This document shows positions 54,577 through 64,000 of a stretch of DNA of 64,000 bases, piece after piece. The stretch lies in contig NZ_OY781464.1 in assembly GCF_963676735.1 (NCBI RefSeq), positions 1,397,001 to 1,461,000 of the forward strand. Direction: 5' to 3'. A program made the translations under genes and the position numbers. Source of the stretch: an uncultured Draconibacterium sp. (GTDB taxonomy: Bacteria; Bacteroidota; Bacteroidia; Bacteroidales; Prolixibacteraceae). Numbering within the stretch: the stretch's first letter is position 1; every line of letters begins with the position of its first letter. Below the pieces are notes generated by a model that saw only the letters and a list, made by a program, of their open reading frames with translations, was not told the origin of the DNA and did not search any database.

Positions 54577-57319
54577 AATTGTTTATTGTTTGATTTTTGT
54601 ATTGGGGAGTTTGGTGAGTGGGGCCGAAACCATTCACGTTTATTCCACTGAAATTCCATGGAGGTCCCAGAAGATTGCCACCGATACGGATAAGGTTTAA
54701 TCCATTAATGAAGCAATAAATCAGGCCAGTGAAGGTGATAGCATTGTTATTCATGAAGGAATTTATCGTGAAAATATTACGGTAAATAAGAACAATTTAA
54801 CTTTTCAGAACTACAATACTGACTATGTTTTGGTTACCGGAGCAGAAGTTGTAACCGATTGGACTGAAGCTGTTAACATGGCCGATGGTATAATGGAAGC
54901 CGATATCTCAGGACTTGACATTGAAACCGATTACACCCAGCTTTTTGCCAATGGCGAAAACCAGATGATGGCACGTCACCCAAACAACGTTACCGGCGAT
55001 ATGATGGAGCCCATGAACCCTGAGAGTGGTTATGCCTTGCTTAGTAATGTGTATAAAGATGCCGGAGCTGGTGCCAGCGGATACGCTACTTTCGAGGGAA
55101 CAACTATTCCTGATGTAGACTTAACCGGAGGAATTTTCCGGGGCATGACAGGAAAAATGCGCAATTATGTGTACGGAACAGTTTCTGCTTCATCGGGCAG
55201 TACCCTAACTTTTACGGCGATTAACAAAGGGGCATGGAAAAACGAAGCGGCAATAAGCAATACCCAGCATAAATTTGGTTGGGGTTTTGTTCTGCATAAA
55301 AATTTAATAGATGTTCCGGGCGAATGGTTTGCCGATAATAACAAACTATATTATCTGCCACACGAAGGGCAAAATATGGATTCTACACGCATTGAAATTC
55401 AGGTGCGCGAAAGGGTGTTGGTACTCAATAATACATCGGGTGTTACCGTAAAAGGTATCAATTTTATCGCCGGAAATGTAGACATGCAAAACACTTCCGG
55501 AGCCAGCATCAGCGATTGTACCATGCGTTACCTTTATCCTTTCTGGACTCCTTTGGGATACGGGCAAAACGATACTGATAAAAAGGGGGTTTATCTTGAG
55601 AATAGCTCAGCTAATACATTCAAAAATAACTATATAGCACATTCGTGGGGCAATATGTTTGCGCTGCGGTCGTGCACCAACACGCAATTCGAAAACTGTG
55701 TGATTGAAGATTTTGGCTGGGTAGGTGTTTTTACTTCAGCCATTCATGTAAACAAAGGAGATAATACCCATATTAACAAATGTACTTTTGGCGATGCCGG
55801 CCGTTTTCAGGTTCGTATTGATGGAAACGACCCAACAAAAGTGAACATTATTGATTGTGATTTTTATGGTTCAATGAAAATGGGAGAGGATGCCGGCCCA
55901 ATTGAAGCAACCAGCACCGGGCGTATTGGCGCGTTAAATTTAAAAGGAAGTGAAATTGCCTACAATAAAATACACGATGTGAAAGGTGTTCCCGTATCCG
56001 ATGGAGGATACCTAAGGGTTAAGGCTACAGCTTTTTATATGGAAGACACCGAGAATTATACCGCCCATCATAACCTGATTTACAACATTAAACACGAGGG
56101 CTACGAAGGGCCACATGAAATTGAAAAGGTGGGCGAATTTTTGTACCTCGGACCACGCTATAATCCCATGTATAATCCTGTAAACTATTACAACAACACC
56201 ATCTGGAATGTAGACGAAAATATTGGTATTTGGAACATTGAAATAGATAACTGGGAAGAACTGGGACTAACGCCGCCCGATACCACCGGGTTTATGAAAG
56301 ATGGCCATTTTGCCAATAATATTTTTATGAATGGGCCCGGTTACAAAATGAGCTATAATCGGCAGGTAATTAGTAGTACCGGAGCCAGAGTTGATTGGGC
56401 TACAAGTCCGGCAGGAGCCAGTATTCAAACCACCAACTTTGATGAATACACCAAACACTGTGCAAATTGGGGCTACCAGTTCAATCCGGAAACCAATCAG
56501 TTTTTTGATTTTGAAGATGCAGCTGAAAATTTTGTTGACGCAGCAAACGGCGACTTTACTTTGCTTGATGGCTCGCAGGCGGTGGGTACAGGAACGGAAT
56601 TAGAAGGTTTTACCGGCTCATCTGCTCCCGATTGCGGTGCTTTGGAAGGTAGCAACCGTGTTCTTTTGGCCGGCGCAAACTTAACAATTCCCAATTTTAA
56701 AGAGGAAGGCACGAACGCTATCCCCGAAACAGAATGGATAAAATATGTTGATTTCCCGGAAGAATTTATCGATACAACTACTGTTTTCGAATTGAAGCTG
56801 GCTTACAATGTTTTTGGCGAACGCGATATTGTAGTTTCCTTTCGCACTCCGGAGGATACTTACATTACACAGGGACGTAAAACAGTTCAGCCCGGTAGCG
56901 ATACCATAAGCATTACTGTTCAGACCGAACAGACTCAAAATATTGACAACGATTATATTTTTATGGCTGCACTTCGACCAAAAGGAGGTGCCTGGAACGA
57001 GAATATTTTTACCCACACCTTAACGGCCGATATTGTTTCCGTTTTAACCTCGGTAGGTGCACTTTTCATGGATACGAATTTGCTTTTATTTCCAAATCCT
57101 GCCCGCAATATGATAAGCATAAGAGGTTTATATGAGGCTGGTGAAGATTTAAATATTCGAATTTATTCGCTTGACGGAAAAAATGTAATTGCTTATCCGG
57201 GCAGTGGGGCAGTCGGTGATCTGGAAATAGATATTTCAAACCTTTCTCCGGGGATGTACTTCGTTCATATAGAAAATTATCCTGGTCAGAAATTAAAATT
57301 TATAAAAAATAATTTCTGA
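54563..57319 (+). pseudogene. T9SS beta-helix protein interrupted by an in-frame TAA
   Basis: From ATG 54563 (or 54569) the frame reads a signal peptide ([20 protein letters not shown]), then HVYSTEIPW..., and hits TAA at 54698-54700. The same frame continues immediately with SINEAINQASEGDSIVIHEGIYRENI, the standard opening coil of a right-handed beta-helix, through a helix domain (to about 56650), a short beta domain and a T9SS sorting domain (LLLFPNPARNMISIRG) to 57319. The split is thus a single nonsense codon, not a frameshift. Without read-through the mature part has no signal peptide. It overlaps the sulfatase gene by 14 bp and is otherwise well conserved, so the mutation is recent, a sequencing error, or suppressed. 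Confidence 0.8.
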
Positions 57320-57382
57320 AAGAAAAAGGTTCGATACTGAATTTTGAAAGTAGTTCCATGGTATTAATTTAAAATTATTGAA

Positions 57383-59782
57383 ATGAGATATGTTATTAAG
57401 TATTTTATACTCAGCTTAATTATTCTGCTTTCATGTATAAGTTCACTGGCACAAAACCTGACAATTGAAAGTGTTAATGAATTTGAAAATCCACAGCATC
57501 AGGATCGTTTAGGAGATTTTGCCTATGCAGATACCTTGTTTGTAAAAGGCACCTACAGCAATGCAACAGCAACAAAAATAAGTATTAGTTTGCTCACCTT
57601 TAAAAAGAGCCCGTGGACAAAAACCGATTCGCATGCTTTCGACTTACCCGCACCACTTAACGGAACAATTGATACTTTTTTAGTTGTACCGCAAGATTAT
57701 ACATTGCTGATTCCGGATGGCGAAGAGGCCAATACACAAATGCTCCAGATTCGCGGAGAATTTTTGGATGGCCATGAGTTTTCAAATCTCTATCTGAACA
57801 TTATTAAGGAAAATCCTGAGCATGTTCGAACTATTGATTTTGATGAAGCATATGGTATCCGGAGCGGTCAAAGTTTGGTAGCAAAAATAAACGAAGCCCT
57901 TGCCAGTTTAAACGCAGGCGATACGCTTCTTTTTAACCGCCAGGAATACGATTTTGAAGGTAATTCGCTTATTCTTAGCAAAGGAATTTGTTTGAGTGGT
58001 GCCTTACCCGATGTTGCTGCCACCGATTCAATTGGAGCATACAAGGTTACTACCACCTTTAAAAACATGAAGAATTTCCATGTTCGTACAAGTAACATTA
58101 ATCTTACCAACATGCGTTTTATACCCGTGGATTCTATCGGCTATGTGTTTACGCGCTTCTCAAACAGCACGGCAGGTCAGTTTTATACAGGCATTTTAAT
58201 AAACAATGTAATTTTCGAAAACGGTAACCTGCAATGCTATGGCGAGAATGGGGCCGGGATAACATTCCGAAATGTATCTTTCCTGAATTTTGCCCACGGT
58301 GGATACAATTGCAACCGAAAAGAGCCCATTGATGGGTTGCCTCAGTCCATTGTAAAACGATGCAAATTTGTTCCCAATTGGGACGAGGTATTTTACAATA
58401 CGCGCGGTGTTTCAATGGATGCCGGTAACGATAATCATCCTGTTGTTTGGGATATGAATGGTATGCACATCGACAGTTGTTTGTTTGACGGAACCGGCTG
58501 TGGCTGGTCGAAGGGAAAAAACGCCAAAGTTACCAATTGCCATTTTATTGGCTACCGCGGCGATGTGGATATGATTCATATGGAAGAGTACACCAACAAT
58601 ATTTTGGTAGAAAATAACCTGTTTGAATACAGCAAACCATCGCGCACCTTTTACCAGGACCGTTCGTTGCAGCCTTGCAGCGATATTACTATTATCAACA
58701 ACACATTTAAAGGAAAATACAAATGGATTTTTTGGGGCGAATCGCCACAAAACCTGCGTTTTGAGGGGAATGACATGACCGAGGCCAGTGCCAACAACCC
58801 TGATGACTATACCTTTGATTTTACAGCACATCAAACAGGGGCATACGAAAGTGCTCCATTCGATTTACCTATCGGGGGTTTAGTAATCCGTAACAATCCG
58901 GGTATTGAAAAAGAGAGCATGGGTGTGATGCGTTTGCACGAGCTGGCTAATGAAACAGGAAATATTATTGAAGCATATCCCGTAACTAAAATTCAGAAAA
59001 ATGTGGTGCAGCAACGTCCGTTTTCGCTGATAGATACATCAGCTGTTTATCGAATTATAAACAACAATAGCGTGGAGGCTATGCTTGCCGCAGAAGGCAC
59101 CATCAATGTACAGCTTTCTTCAGCCGCTGTTAGCGACAGTGCCGATTTGTGGAAGGTAAATTTTGTGTACCCATACAATTACACTTTCCTGAATTTGAAG
59201 ACGAAACAGTACATGGAAATTTTCAAAATATACACACTTGGCGATTACGGAGATGAAGATTTACCCATTTATTATGTGGAACAAAAAAGTAATTGGGCCG
59301 ATAAAACAGCTTTACCACATTGGTTTTTAAGCACGGTAGACGGAAGTGATTCCGGTCTGTTTCAAATCTATCCGGGCACCAACGAAAAGAAATCGCGCGT
59401 TATAAAAAATGGCCATGACGTAGTTTTGGGACTTGCGCAAACGGTTGGTGTTAAAGGTTTTGAACCACCCAGCGAAGCCAGCACCTGGCGTTTCGAACCG
59501 GTTTCTCCGGTAGGTATAAGCGAGCCTCAATATTTACCGGAACTGAAATGCTATCCTAATCCTGCACAGGAGTTTTTACAGCTTTCTTTTAGCTCAGCCA
59601 TAAAAAACGATACAACAATTGAATTCTACAGCTTAAACGGAATATGCCTGAAAAGCTTAATTCTCGATTCAGGCACGGTAGACGAAACCATCCATTTAAA
59701 CGGCTTTTTACCGGGAGTTTACCTCTTGAGGGCCAGTTCTGAAAATCGTTCCTCAACCTTAAAATTATTAGTAAAAAGGTAA
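57383..59782 (+). CDS. Secreted beta-helix protein with T9SS sorting domain
   Basis: A 799-residue protein. The N-terminal signal (MRYVIKYFILSLIILLSC...SLAQ) could be type I or lipoprotein; the T9SS tail favours type I. Residues about 25-140 form a beta-rich domain, 150-540 a right-handed beta-helix (NINLTNMRFIPV, DMNGMHIDSCLFDGTG, NILVENNLFEYSK, DITIINNTFKGK), about 550-710 a ricin-like or beta-trefoil region (YRIINNNSVEAMLAAEG), and the C-terminus a T9SS type A domain (CYPNPAQEFLQLSFSS). No known hydrolase or lyase family could be assigned. It sits 63 bp after the interrupted beta-helix gene in the GH117 operon, making it a candidate extracellular depolymerase or binding protein. Confidence 0.75.
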   Translation: MRYVIKYFILSLIILLSCISSLAQNLTIESVNEFENPQHQDRLGDFAYADTLFVKGTYSNATATKISISLLTFKKSPWTKTDSHAFDLPAPLNGTIDTFLVVPQDYTLLIPDGEEANTQMLQIRGEFLDGHEFSNLYLNIIKENPEHVRTIDFDEAYGIRSGQSLVAKINEALASLNAGDTLLFNRQEYDFEGNSLILSKGICLSGALPDVAATDSIGAYKVTTTFKNMKNFHVRTSNINLTNMRFIPVDSIGYVFTRFSNSTAGQFYTGILINNVIFENGNLQCYGENGAGITFRNVSFLNFAHGGYNCNRKEPIDGLPQSIVKRCKFVPNWDEVFYNTRGVSMDAGNDNHPVVWDMNGMHIDSCLFDGTGCGWSKGKNAKVTNCHFIGYRGDVDMIHMEEYTNNILVENNLFEYSKPSRTFYQDRSLQPCSDITIINNTFKGKYKWIFWGESPQNLRFEGNDMTEASANNPDDYTFDFTAHQTGAYESAPFDLPIGGLVIRNNPGIEKESMGVMRLHELANETGNIIEAYPVTKIQKNVVQQRPFSLIDTSAVYRIINNNSVEAMLAAEGTINVQLSSAAVSDSADLWKVNFVYPYNYTFLNLKTKQYMEIFKIYTLGDYGDEDLPIYYVEQKSNWADKTALPHWFLSTVDGSDSGLFQIYPGTNEKKSRVIKNGHDVVLGLAQTVGVKGFEPPSEASTWRFEPVSPVGISEPQYLPELKCYPNPAQEFLQLSFSSAIKNDTTIEFYSLNGICLKSLILDSGTVDETIHLNGFLPGVYLLRASSENRSSTLKLLVKR

Positions 59783-59804
59783 AAAATAGTACCAACAAAG
59801 AAAA

Positions 59805-60956
59805 CTAATCAAAGGGTACCACTAAAATTTTCTCCAGGCTTAAACTGATACGTTCTTTGCCTTTGGCTTTGAATAAGGCCGTAAAATAAACGCCTTCCTT
59901 TAAATGCCTGCGGGTAAACTCCTTTAGGTCTTCAGGGTTGGTAAAATATTCTACTGTGGCTATAACGCCAATGTCATGGTTCGAGAAAAAGAAAAACTGT
60001 TCGGTATTATTTGGGCGAGGTATGCGCGACACAAGGGCAAAATCGGTTTCGGTATTGGAACTGTTGGTATAAAACACAGTATCGGGTATTTGCGGATGTC
60101 CTGCAAACAAAACTTCGTTATCACTAATTTTAAAGTATTTATTAGCCTCGTTAAACAAGTACGTGAAATCTTTCTGGTCTTTTAAACGGCCCACGTAAAT
60201 GGTATTTCCCTTTTTTATATCAGAGAACGAGGCACGTGTTGCGTATTTTATCTCAAAATCCTTGTCCCAGCCTGTGAAGAAACGCGATAGAGCATGCGTT
60301 GCATTTTCTGCCATTCGTGTGGCGTAATTATAGTCTGTGGGACTGGTAAGTGTTCTTAATTCAGGTTGTTGTTCAAGTAGCTTGTAATACTCGTCTAAAC
60401 TGTTAATGCTAAAATCGCGGGTCCAGCCACTTAAACCCGAAATGGTTTTACCCCCATAGCCAAATGCATCGCCAATGTACAAATGGGTAGTTTGTTTGTT
60501 TTCAAAAAAAGCTTTCCACAATTTAGGCACCGGGGCAGAGCGTTGCAAAATGCCAAAGGCTATAAGTACAAAAATCAATAATATGTAGGGCAGAAAGGAT
60601 TTTATTCTCGGAAGACTTTTTGGAGCTGGTTTTTTACCAATTTCTGCGAAACGAATGCCGTATTGGCCCTTGTCGATAATTATTTGCCATTCATCTTCAG
60701 CACCTTCGCTGGTATAATAATGGGCCAGTTTTTTTCTCAGGTTGTAAATATTTACCCGAACCCGAGGATTACTTTTTTCAGTGTCTGCCTGCCCTCCAAA
60801 AAACTCGAGGTCAATCACACTTTCTTTCAAAGGGCGATTTTCAATTTCTGCTTGCACCAGATAACGCAAAATAGCCATGCTTGTGGGGGCATTTTTAAAG
60901 GTCTCACTTGAAATTACCTTTTCTGTTATTTCTATTTTCTTCTCTTTTGAAAGCAT
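59805..60956 (-). CDS. Membrane-anchored winged-helix transcription regulator
   Basis: A 383-residue protein. Residues about 10-103 form a winged-helix DNA-binding domain with recognition helix NPRVRVNIYNLRKKLAHYY (63-81) and wing IIIDKGQYGIRF; one membrane helix follows (about 121-137, FLPYILLIFVLIAFGI), then a periplasmic domain of about 240 residues. This layout is that of ToxR/CadC-like one-component sensors, unlike the HTCS or ECF regulators usual for PULs. The periplasmic part matches no domain I recognise. It is convergent with the beta-helix gene and divergent from the GH2 at 61102. Confidence 0.7.
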   Translation of the reverse strand: MLSKEKKIEITEKVISSETFKNAPTSMAILRYLVQAEIENRPLKESVIDLEFFGGQADTEKSNPRVRVNIYNLRKKLAHYYTSEGAEDEWQIIIDKGQYGIRFAEIGKKPAPKSLPRIKSFLPYILLIFVLIAFGILQRSAPVPKLWKAFFENKQTTHLYIGDAFGYGGKTISGLSGWTRDFSINSLDEYYKLLEQQPELRTLTSPTDYNYATRMAENATHALSRFFTGWDKDFEIKYATRASFSDIKKGNTIYVGRLKDQKDFTYLFNEANKYFKISDNEVLFAGHPQIPDTVFYTNSSNTETDFALVSRIPRPNNTEQFFFFSNHDIGVIATVEYFTNPEDLKEFTRRHLKEGVYFTALFKAKGKERISLSLEKILVVPFD

Positions 60957-61008
60957 GCCTCTGTTTTCTTTCGGTTAAGTCGCGAAAACCCAACAATAAT
61001 AACCGTTA

Positions 61009-61067
61009 TAGCTACCGTTAAAGCAGCGTTAAAGGTAAGTATTTTAATCCAATTAGCTACCTTTAAA
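61009..61067. promoter_or_regulatory. Candidate operator in the regulator/GH2 divergent region
   Basis: TTAAAGGTA (61029-61037) and TACCTTTAA (61058-61066) form a perfect 9-bp inverted repeat. TAGCTACC(G/T)TTAAA also recurs directly at 61009-61022 and 61054-61067, 45 bp apart. Location between the winged-helix regulator and GH2 suits autoregulation. Confidence 0.5.
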
Positions 61068-61101
61068 ATCAAATCTGTAAAAATCAAATAAAACATAAAT
61101 C

Positions 61102-63942
61102 ATGAACAAAAAAAGCCGAAATCTTATACTCATTGCAGTACTTCTTTTCTTGTGTTATTTGGGCATTGCACAAACACCTAATAAGGTATTTACCAAAAAA
61201 ATATACCTGTCGGGAACCGGGAAAGACGATATGGTAGAGTGGGACTTTTATTGTACTGATGGCCGAAATAGTGGCGAGTGGACAAAAATAGGAGTACCCT
61301 CGTGTTGGGAATTGCAAGGATTTGGAAACTATAATTACGGGCAGGATTTACCCATGGAAGACCGTGCAAGCGAACAGGGTTTGTACAAACATAAATTTGT
61401 AGTTCCGGAAGAGTGGAAAAACAAAGAGGTAAAAATTGTTTTTGAAGGCGTAATGACTGATGCTGAGGTGAAAATAAATGGTAAACCTGCCGGCGATGTA
61501 CACCAGGGGGCATTTTATGAGTTTAAGTATTCCATCTCGGACTTACTGGCCTACGGAAAAGAGAATGTGTTGGAGGTAAAGGTAAGTAAGGTATCGGCAA
61601 ACGAATCGATAAACTGGGCAGAACGAAAGGCAGACTTTTGGGTTTTTGGAGGCATTTTCAGACCCGTGTATTTACAGGTATTGCCAAAAGAACATATTGC
61701 GCGGGTGGCAATTGATGCCAAAGCCGATGGACAAATATCTGCCGATATTTTTATTGATGTCCCTAAAGCCGAAACAGTCACGGCAACATTAAACACCTTG
61801 GATGGTAATCAGCAGGCAGAACTGCCTCTTTTGGAACTGAAAAAAACTGAAGGAAAATGGACGCTTCGCACAAAGGCAGAAAACATAAAAAGCTGGAATC
61901 CTGAAAGTCCGAATTTATACGAATTGGTTTTTTCGCTGAAGGATAAAAAAGGAGCGATTTTGCATCAACACGCACAACGAATTGGTTTTCGGACTGTAGA
62001 AGTGAGAGAGGCCGATGGAATTTATGTGAACGGACAACGTATTAAATTTAAAGGCGTAAATCGTCATTCGTTCTACCCCTCCTCCGGAAGAACAACTTCA
62101 AAAGCTTTGAGTATTGAGCATGTACAAATGATGAAAGACATGAATATGAATGCTGTTCGTATGTCGCATTACCCACCGGATGTGCATTTTCTTGATGTTT
62201 GCGATTCGCTGGGCTTGTTTGTTATTGATGAGGTTTGTACCTGGCACAGCCCAACTTTAGATACCGAAGTGGGCAGAAAGATTGTGAAAGAAACCGTGGT
62301 GCGCGATGTAAACCATCCTTCCATTTTACTTTGGGCAAATGGCAACGAAACCGGATGGAATACTGAGTTGGATGACGATTATGCGATTTGGGATATTCAA
62401 CAACGTGAAGTCATTCATCCCTGGAATATTTTCAGAAAAACAAACACCTTGCATTATTTTAATTACCATGCTTTTGCAAACGATGGCCCTTTTAATGATA
62501 AAATATTTTTTCCAACCGAGTTTTTGCACGGTTTGTATGATGGGGGCCACGGTGCAGGCCTGGATGATTATTGGCAACAAATGTGGAATATGCCTACAAG
62601 TGCCGGTGGCTTTTTGTGGGACTTTGCCGATGAAGCGGTGCTTAGAACCGATAAAGATGGCGTGTTGGATACGGATGGGAACCACGCTGCTGATGGAATT
62701 GTTGGGCCTTACGGTGAAAAAGAAGCAAGCTATTTTACCATAAAAGAAGTGTGGTCGCCAATTTACATTGAAAACCGTTTTATCCGAAACGATTTTAATG
62801 GTATTTTCAGAATTGAGAACCGCTACCATTTTACGAACCTTTCGGCCTGCAAGATGATAGCCAGGTGGGTGAAGTTTAAGGGACCGGAAAGTAATGGGCA
62901 ACCGGAGATTATTGCAGAAAGCCATATTGAACTGCCGGACCTGGAACCCGAAACGAAAGGGAAATTCAACGTTGGCCTGCCGGAAAACTGGAAATCAGCT
63001 GATGTACTTTATTTAACAGGAATTAACCCACAGGGAAATGAGGTGTTTACCTGGTCGTATCCTGTTCAAACGCCCAAAGCTGTTAATTCCAAATTAATAC
63101 ACCTCGCAGGAAATAACGAAATTAAAACTCTTGAAAGTGGTGATAATCTTGTAATTACGGTAAATGGTTTTGAGTATACATTTTCAAAAAAAAACAACAT
63201 TCTGCAGCAGGTGAAAAAGGATGCGAGAGTCATTCCGCTCGCAAATGGTCCCATGATATTAAATCACAAGGATAAGGTAGACACCCTGTACGTTAATGAG
63301 CTGACAGACAGAACGGAAGTTGTTTTGGTTTATAAAGAAGCAGACAAATCTCCGGCCTGGGCTTCGCATAAAGAATTGAGTGCTGATGTTATAAAATGGA
63401 CGGTGTATCCCAACGGAACGCTTAATCTTTACGTTGAAATTAAAGGGAAACGTATTGTAGATGGCTATAAAGGAATAACATTTACTTATCCGGAAGAAGA
63501 AGTGGCCGGAAAGAAGTGGCTGGGAGATGGCCCATATCGTGTTTGGCGTAACCGCATGAAAGGAACAAAATTCCGGGTTTGGGAAAACGATTACAACAAT
63601 ACTGTCACCGGGGAGTCTGGTTTTGTTTATCCTGAATTTAAAGGATTCTTTTCGCGTTTGTATTGGGCAAAAATTAAGGGTAAAAACAACAATGGTTTTA
63701 CGGTTTACTGTAATAGCTCAAACGTTTTTCTGAGAATGCTAACTCCTCAGGCTTGGACCGACCCAAAACGAGCAACGCCGGTAATGGATTTCCCTGAAGG
63801 AAATATTTCGTTTGTTTTTAATATTCCGGGTATCGGTACAAAATTTCAAACAGCTGAAACATCAGGGCCGCAAGGACATGCTGAAAATTACTTTGGCAAT
63901 TACGATGATCCGCTTGTAATTGATTTAACATTTGAGTTTTAG
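61102..63942 (+). CDS. GH2 glycoside hydrolase, divergent third copy
   Basis: A 946-residue exported enzyme (MNKKSRNLILIAVLLFLCYLGIAQ). The jelly roll opens with GVPSCWELQGFGNYNYGQ, unlike the LPHDW type of the other two. The TIM barrel carries acid/base Glu416 (WANGNETGWN) and probable nucleophile Glu473 (FPTEFLHG), then a long C-terminal region (600-946) with GDGPYRVWRNRMKGTKFRVW and a final beta domain, longer than copies 1 and 2. It stands alone under the divergent regulator. Beta-galactosidase-like activity is inferred; a different sugar is likely given the divergence. Only 58 bp of sequence follow to the window end. Confidence 0.88.
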   Translation: MNKKSRNLILIAVLLFLCYLGIAQTPNKVFTKKIYLSGTGKDDMVEWDFYCTDGRNSGEWTKIGVPSCWELQGFGNYNYGQDLPMEDRASEQGLYKHKFVVPEEWKNKEVKIVFEGVMTDAEVKINGKPAGDVHQGAFYEFKYSISDLLAYGKENVLEVKVSKVSANESINWAERKADFWVFGGIFRPVYLQVLPKEHIARVAIDAKADGQISADIFIDVPKAETVTATLNTLDGNQQAELPLLELKKTEGKWTLRTKAENIKSWNPESPNLYELVFSLKDKKGAILHQHAQRIGFRTVEVREADGIYVNGQRIKFKGVNRHSFYPSSGRTTSKALSIEHVQMMKDMNMNAVRMSHYPPDVHFLDVCDSLGLFVIDEVCTWHSPTLDTEVGRKIVKETVVRDVNHPSILLWANGNETGWNTELDDDYAIWDIQQREVIHPWNIFRKTNTLHYFNYHAFANDGPFNDKIFFPTEFLHGLYDGGHGAGLDDYWQQMWNMPTSAGGFLWDFADEAVLRTDKDGVLDTDGNHAADGIVGPYGEKEASYFTIKEVWSPIYIENRFIRNDFNGIFRIENRYHFTNLSACKMIARWVKFKGPESNGQPEIIAESHIELPDLEPETKGKFNVGLPENWKSADVLYLTGINPQGNEVFTWSYPVQTPKAVNSKLIHLAGNNEIKTLESGDNLVITVNGFEYTFSKKNNILQQVKKDARVIPLANGPMILNHKDKVDTLYVNELTDRTEVVLVYKEADKSPAWASHKELSADVIKWTVYPNGTLNLYVEIKGKRIVDGYKGITFTYPEEEVAGKKWLGDGPYRVWRNRMKGTKFRVWENDYNNTVTGESGFVYPEFKGFFSRLYWAKIKGKNNNGFTVYCNSSNVFLRMLTPQAWTDPKRATPVMDFPEGNISFVFNIPGIGTKFQTAETSGPQGHAENYFGNYDDPLVIDLTFEF

Positions 63943-64000
63943 TAAAATTTATGGTCAACTGCCACGAACTTGTGTTTCGTGCCCTAAAATGTACCAGGTA

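Noticed and set aside
62326..62925. Minus-strand frame of 199 codons
   Set aside because: Antisense to the GH2 TIM barrel and its catalytic Glu416/Glu473 codons.
1..64000. CRISPR arrays, tRNA/rRNA genes, transposases, phage genes
   Set aside because: No regularly spaced repeats, cloverleaf sequences or mobile-element coding regions were seen.

Overview
This is an AT-rich window from a member of the Bacteroidota. Supporting signs are two SusC/SusD pairs, a periplasmic-sensor hybrid two-component regulator (HTCS), many lipoprotein signal peptides, C-terminal sorting domains of the type IX secretion system (T9SS), and TAnnTTTG promoter boxes. The enzyme set (eight S1 sulfatases, GH29, GH117, PL8, GH88, GH2) suggests a marine polysaccharide degrader, possibly of the Marinilabiliales type; the taxon is inferred. 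Almost the whole window is polysaccharide-utilisation loci (PULs). No tRNA, rRNA, CRISPR array, transposase or phage gene was seen.

Region A (1-10805, + strand) holds a lactonase cut by the left edge, an aldo/keto reductase resembling plant L-galactose dehydrogenase, two GH29 alpha-L-fucosidase-type enzymes, a GH43 enzyme and a 1282-residue T9SS-exported Asp-box propeller protein. It looks like a module that releases and oxidises a 6-deoxy-L-sugar or L-galactose. Region B (10871-28183) is a glycosaminoglycan-type PUL. It has a PL8 chondroitin-lyase-family enzyme and a sulfatase on the - strand, a beta-helix lipoprotein, a HTCS, and a GH88 unsaturated glucuronidase followed by SusC and SusD, ending in a strong terminator.

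Region C (28401-38879) has a glycerate kinase, a GH2 enzyme and a run of four sulfatases, two of them tandem paralogues, again ending in a terminator. Region D (39549-59782) is a second PUL: SusC/SusD, then a five-bladed-propeller enzyme, sulfatase, sulfatase, GH2, GH117, sulfatase and two T9SS beta-helix proteins, the first with an in-frame stop codon. GH117 points to an anhydrogalactose-containing sulfated galactan, yet no known agarase or carrageenase family is present. Region E (59805-63942) has a membrane-anchored winged-helix regulator divergent from a third GH2.

Two hypotheses stand out. Regions A and B together fit degradation of fucosylated chondroitin sulfate (fucose branches removed by GH29 and sulfatases, backbone cut by PL8, disaccharides split by GH88, fucose oxidised). 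Region D fits a sulfated galactan whose main-chain enzyme may be one of the uncharacterised beta-helix proteins. An alternative reading of region A, L-galactose release from porphyran-type galactan, would tie it to region D instead.
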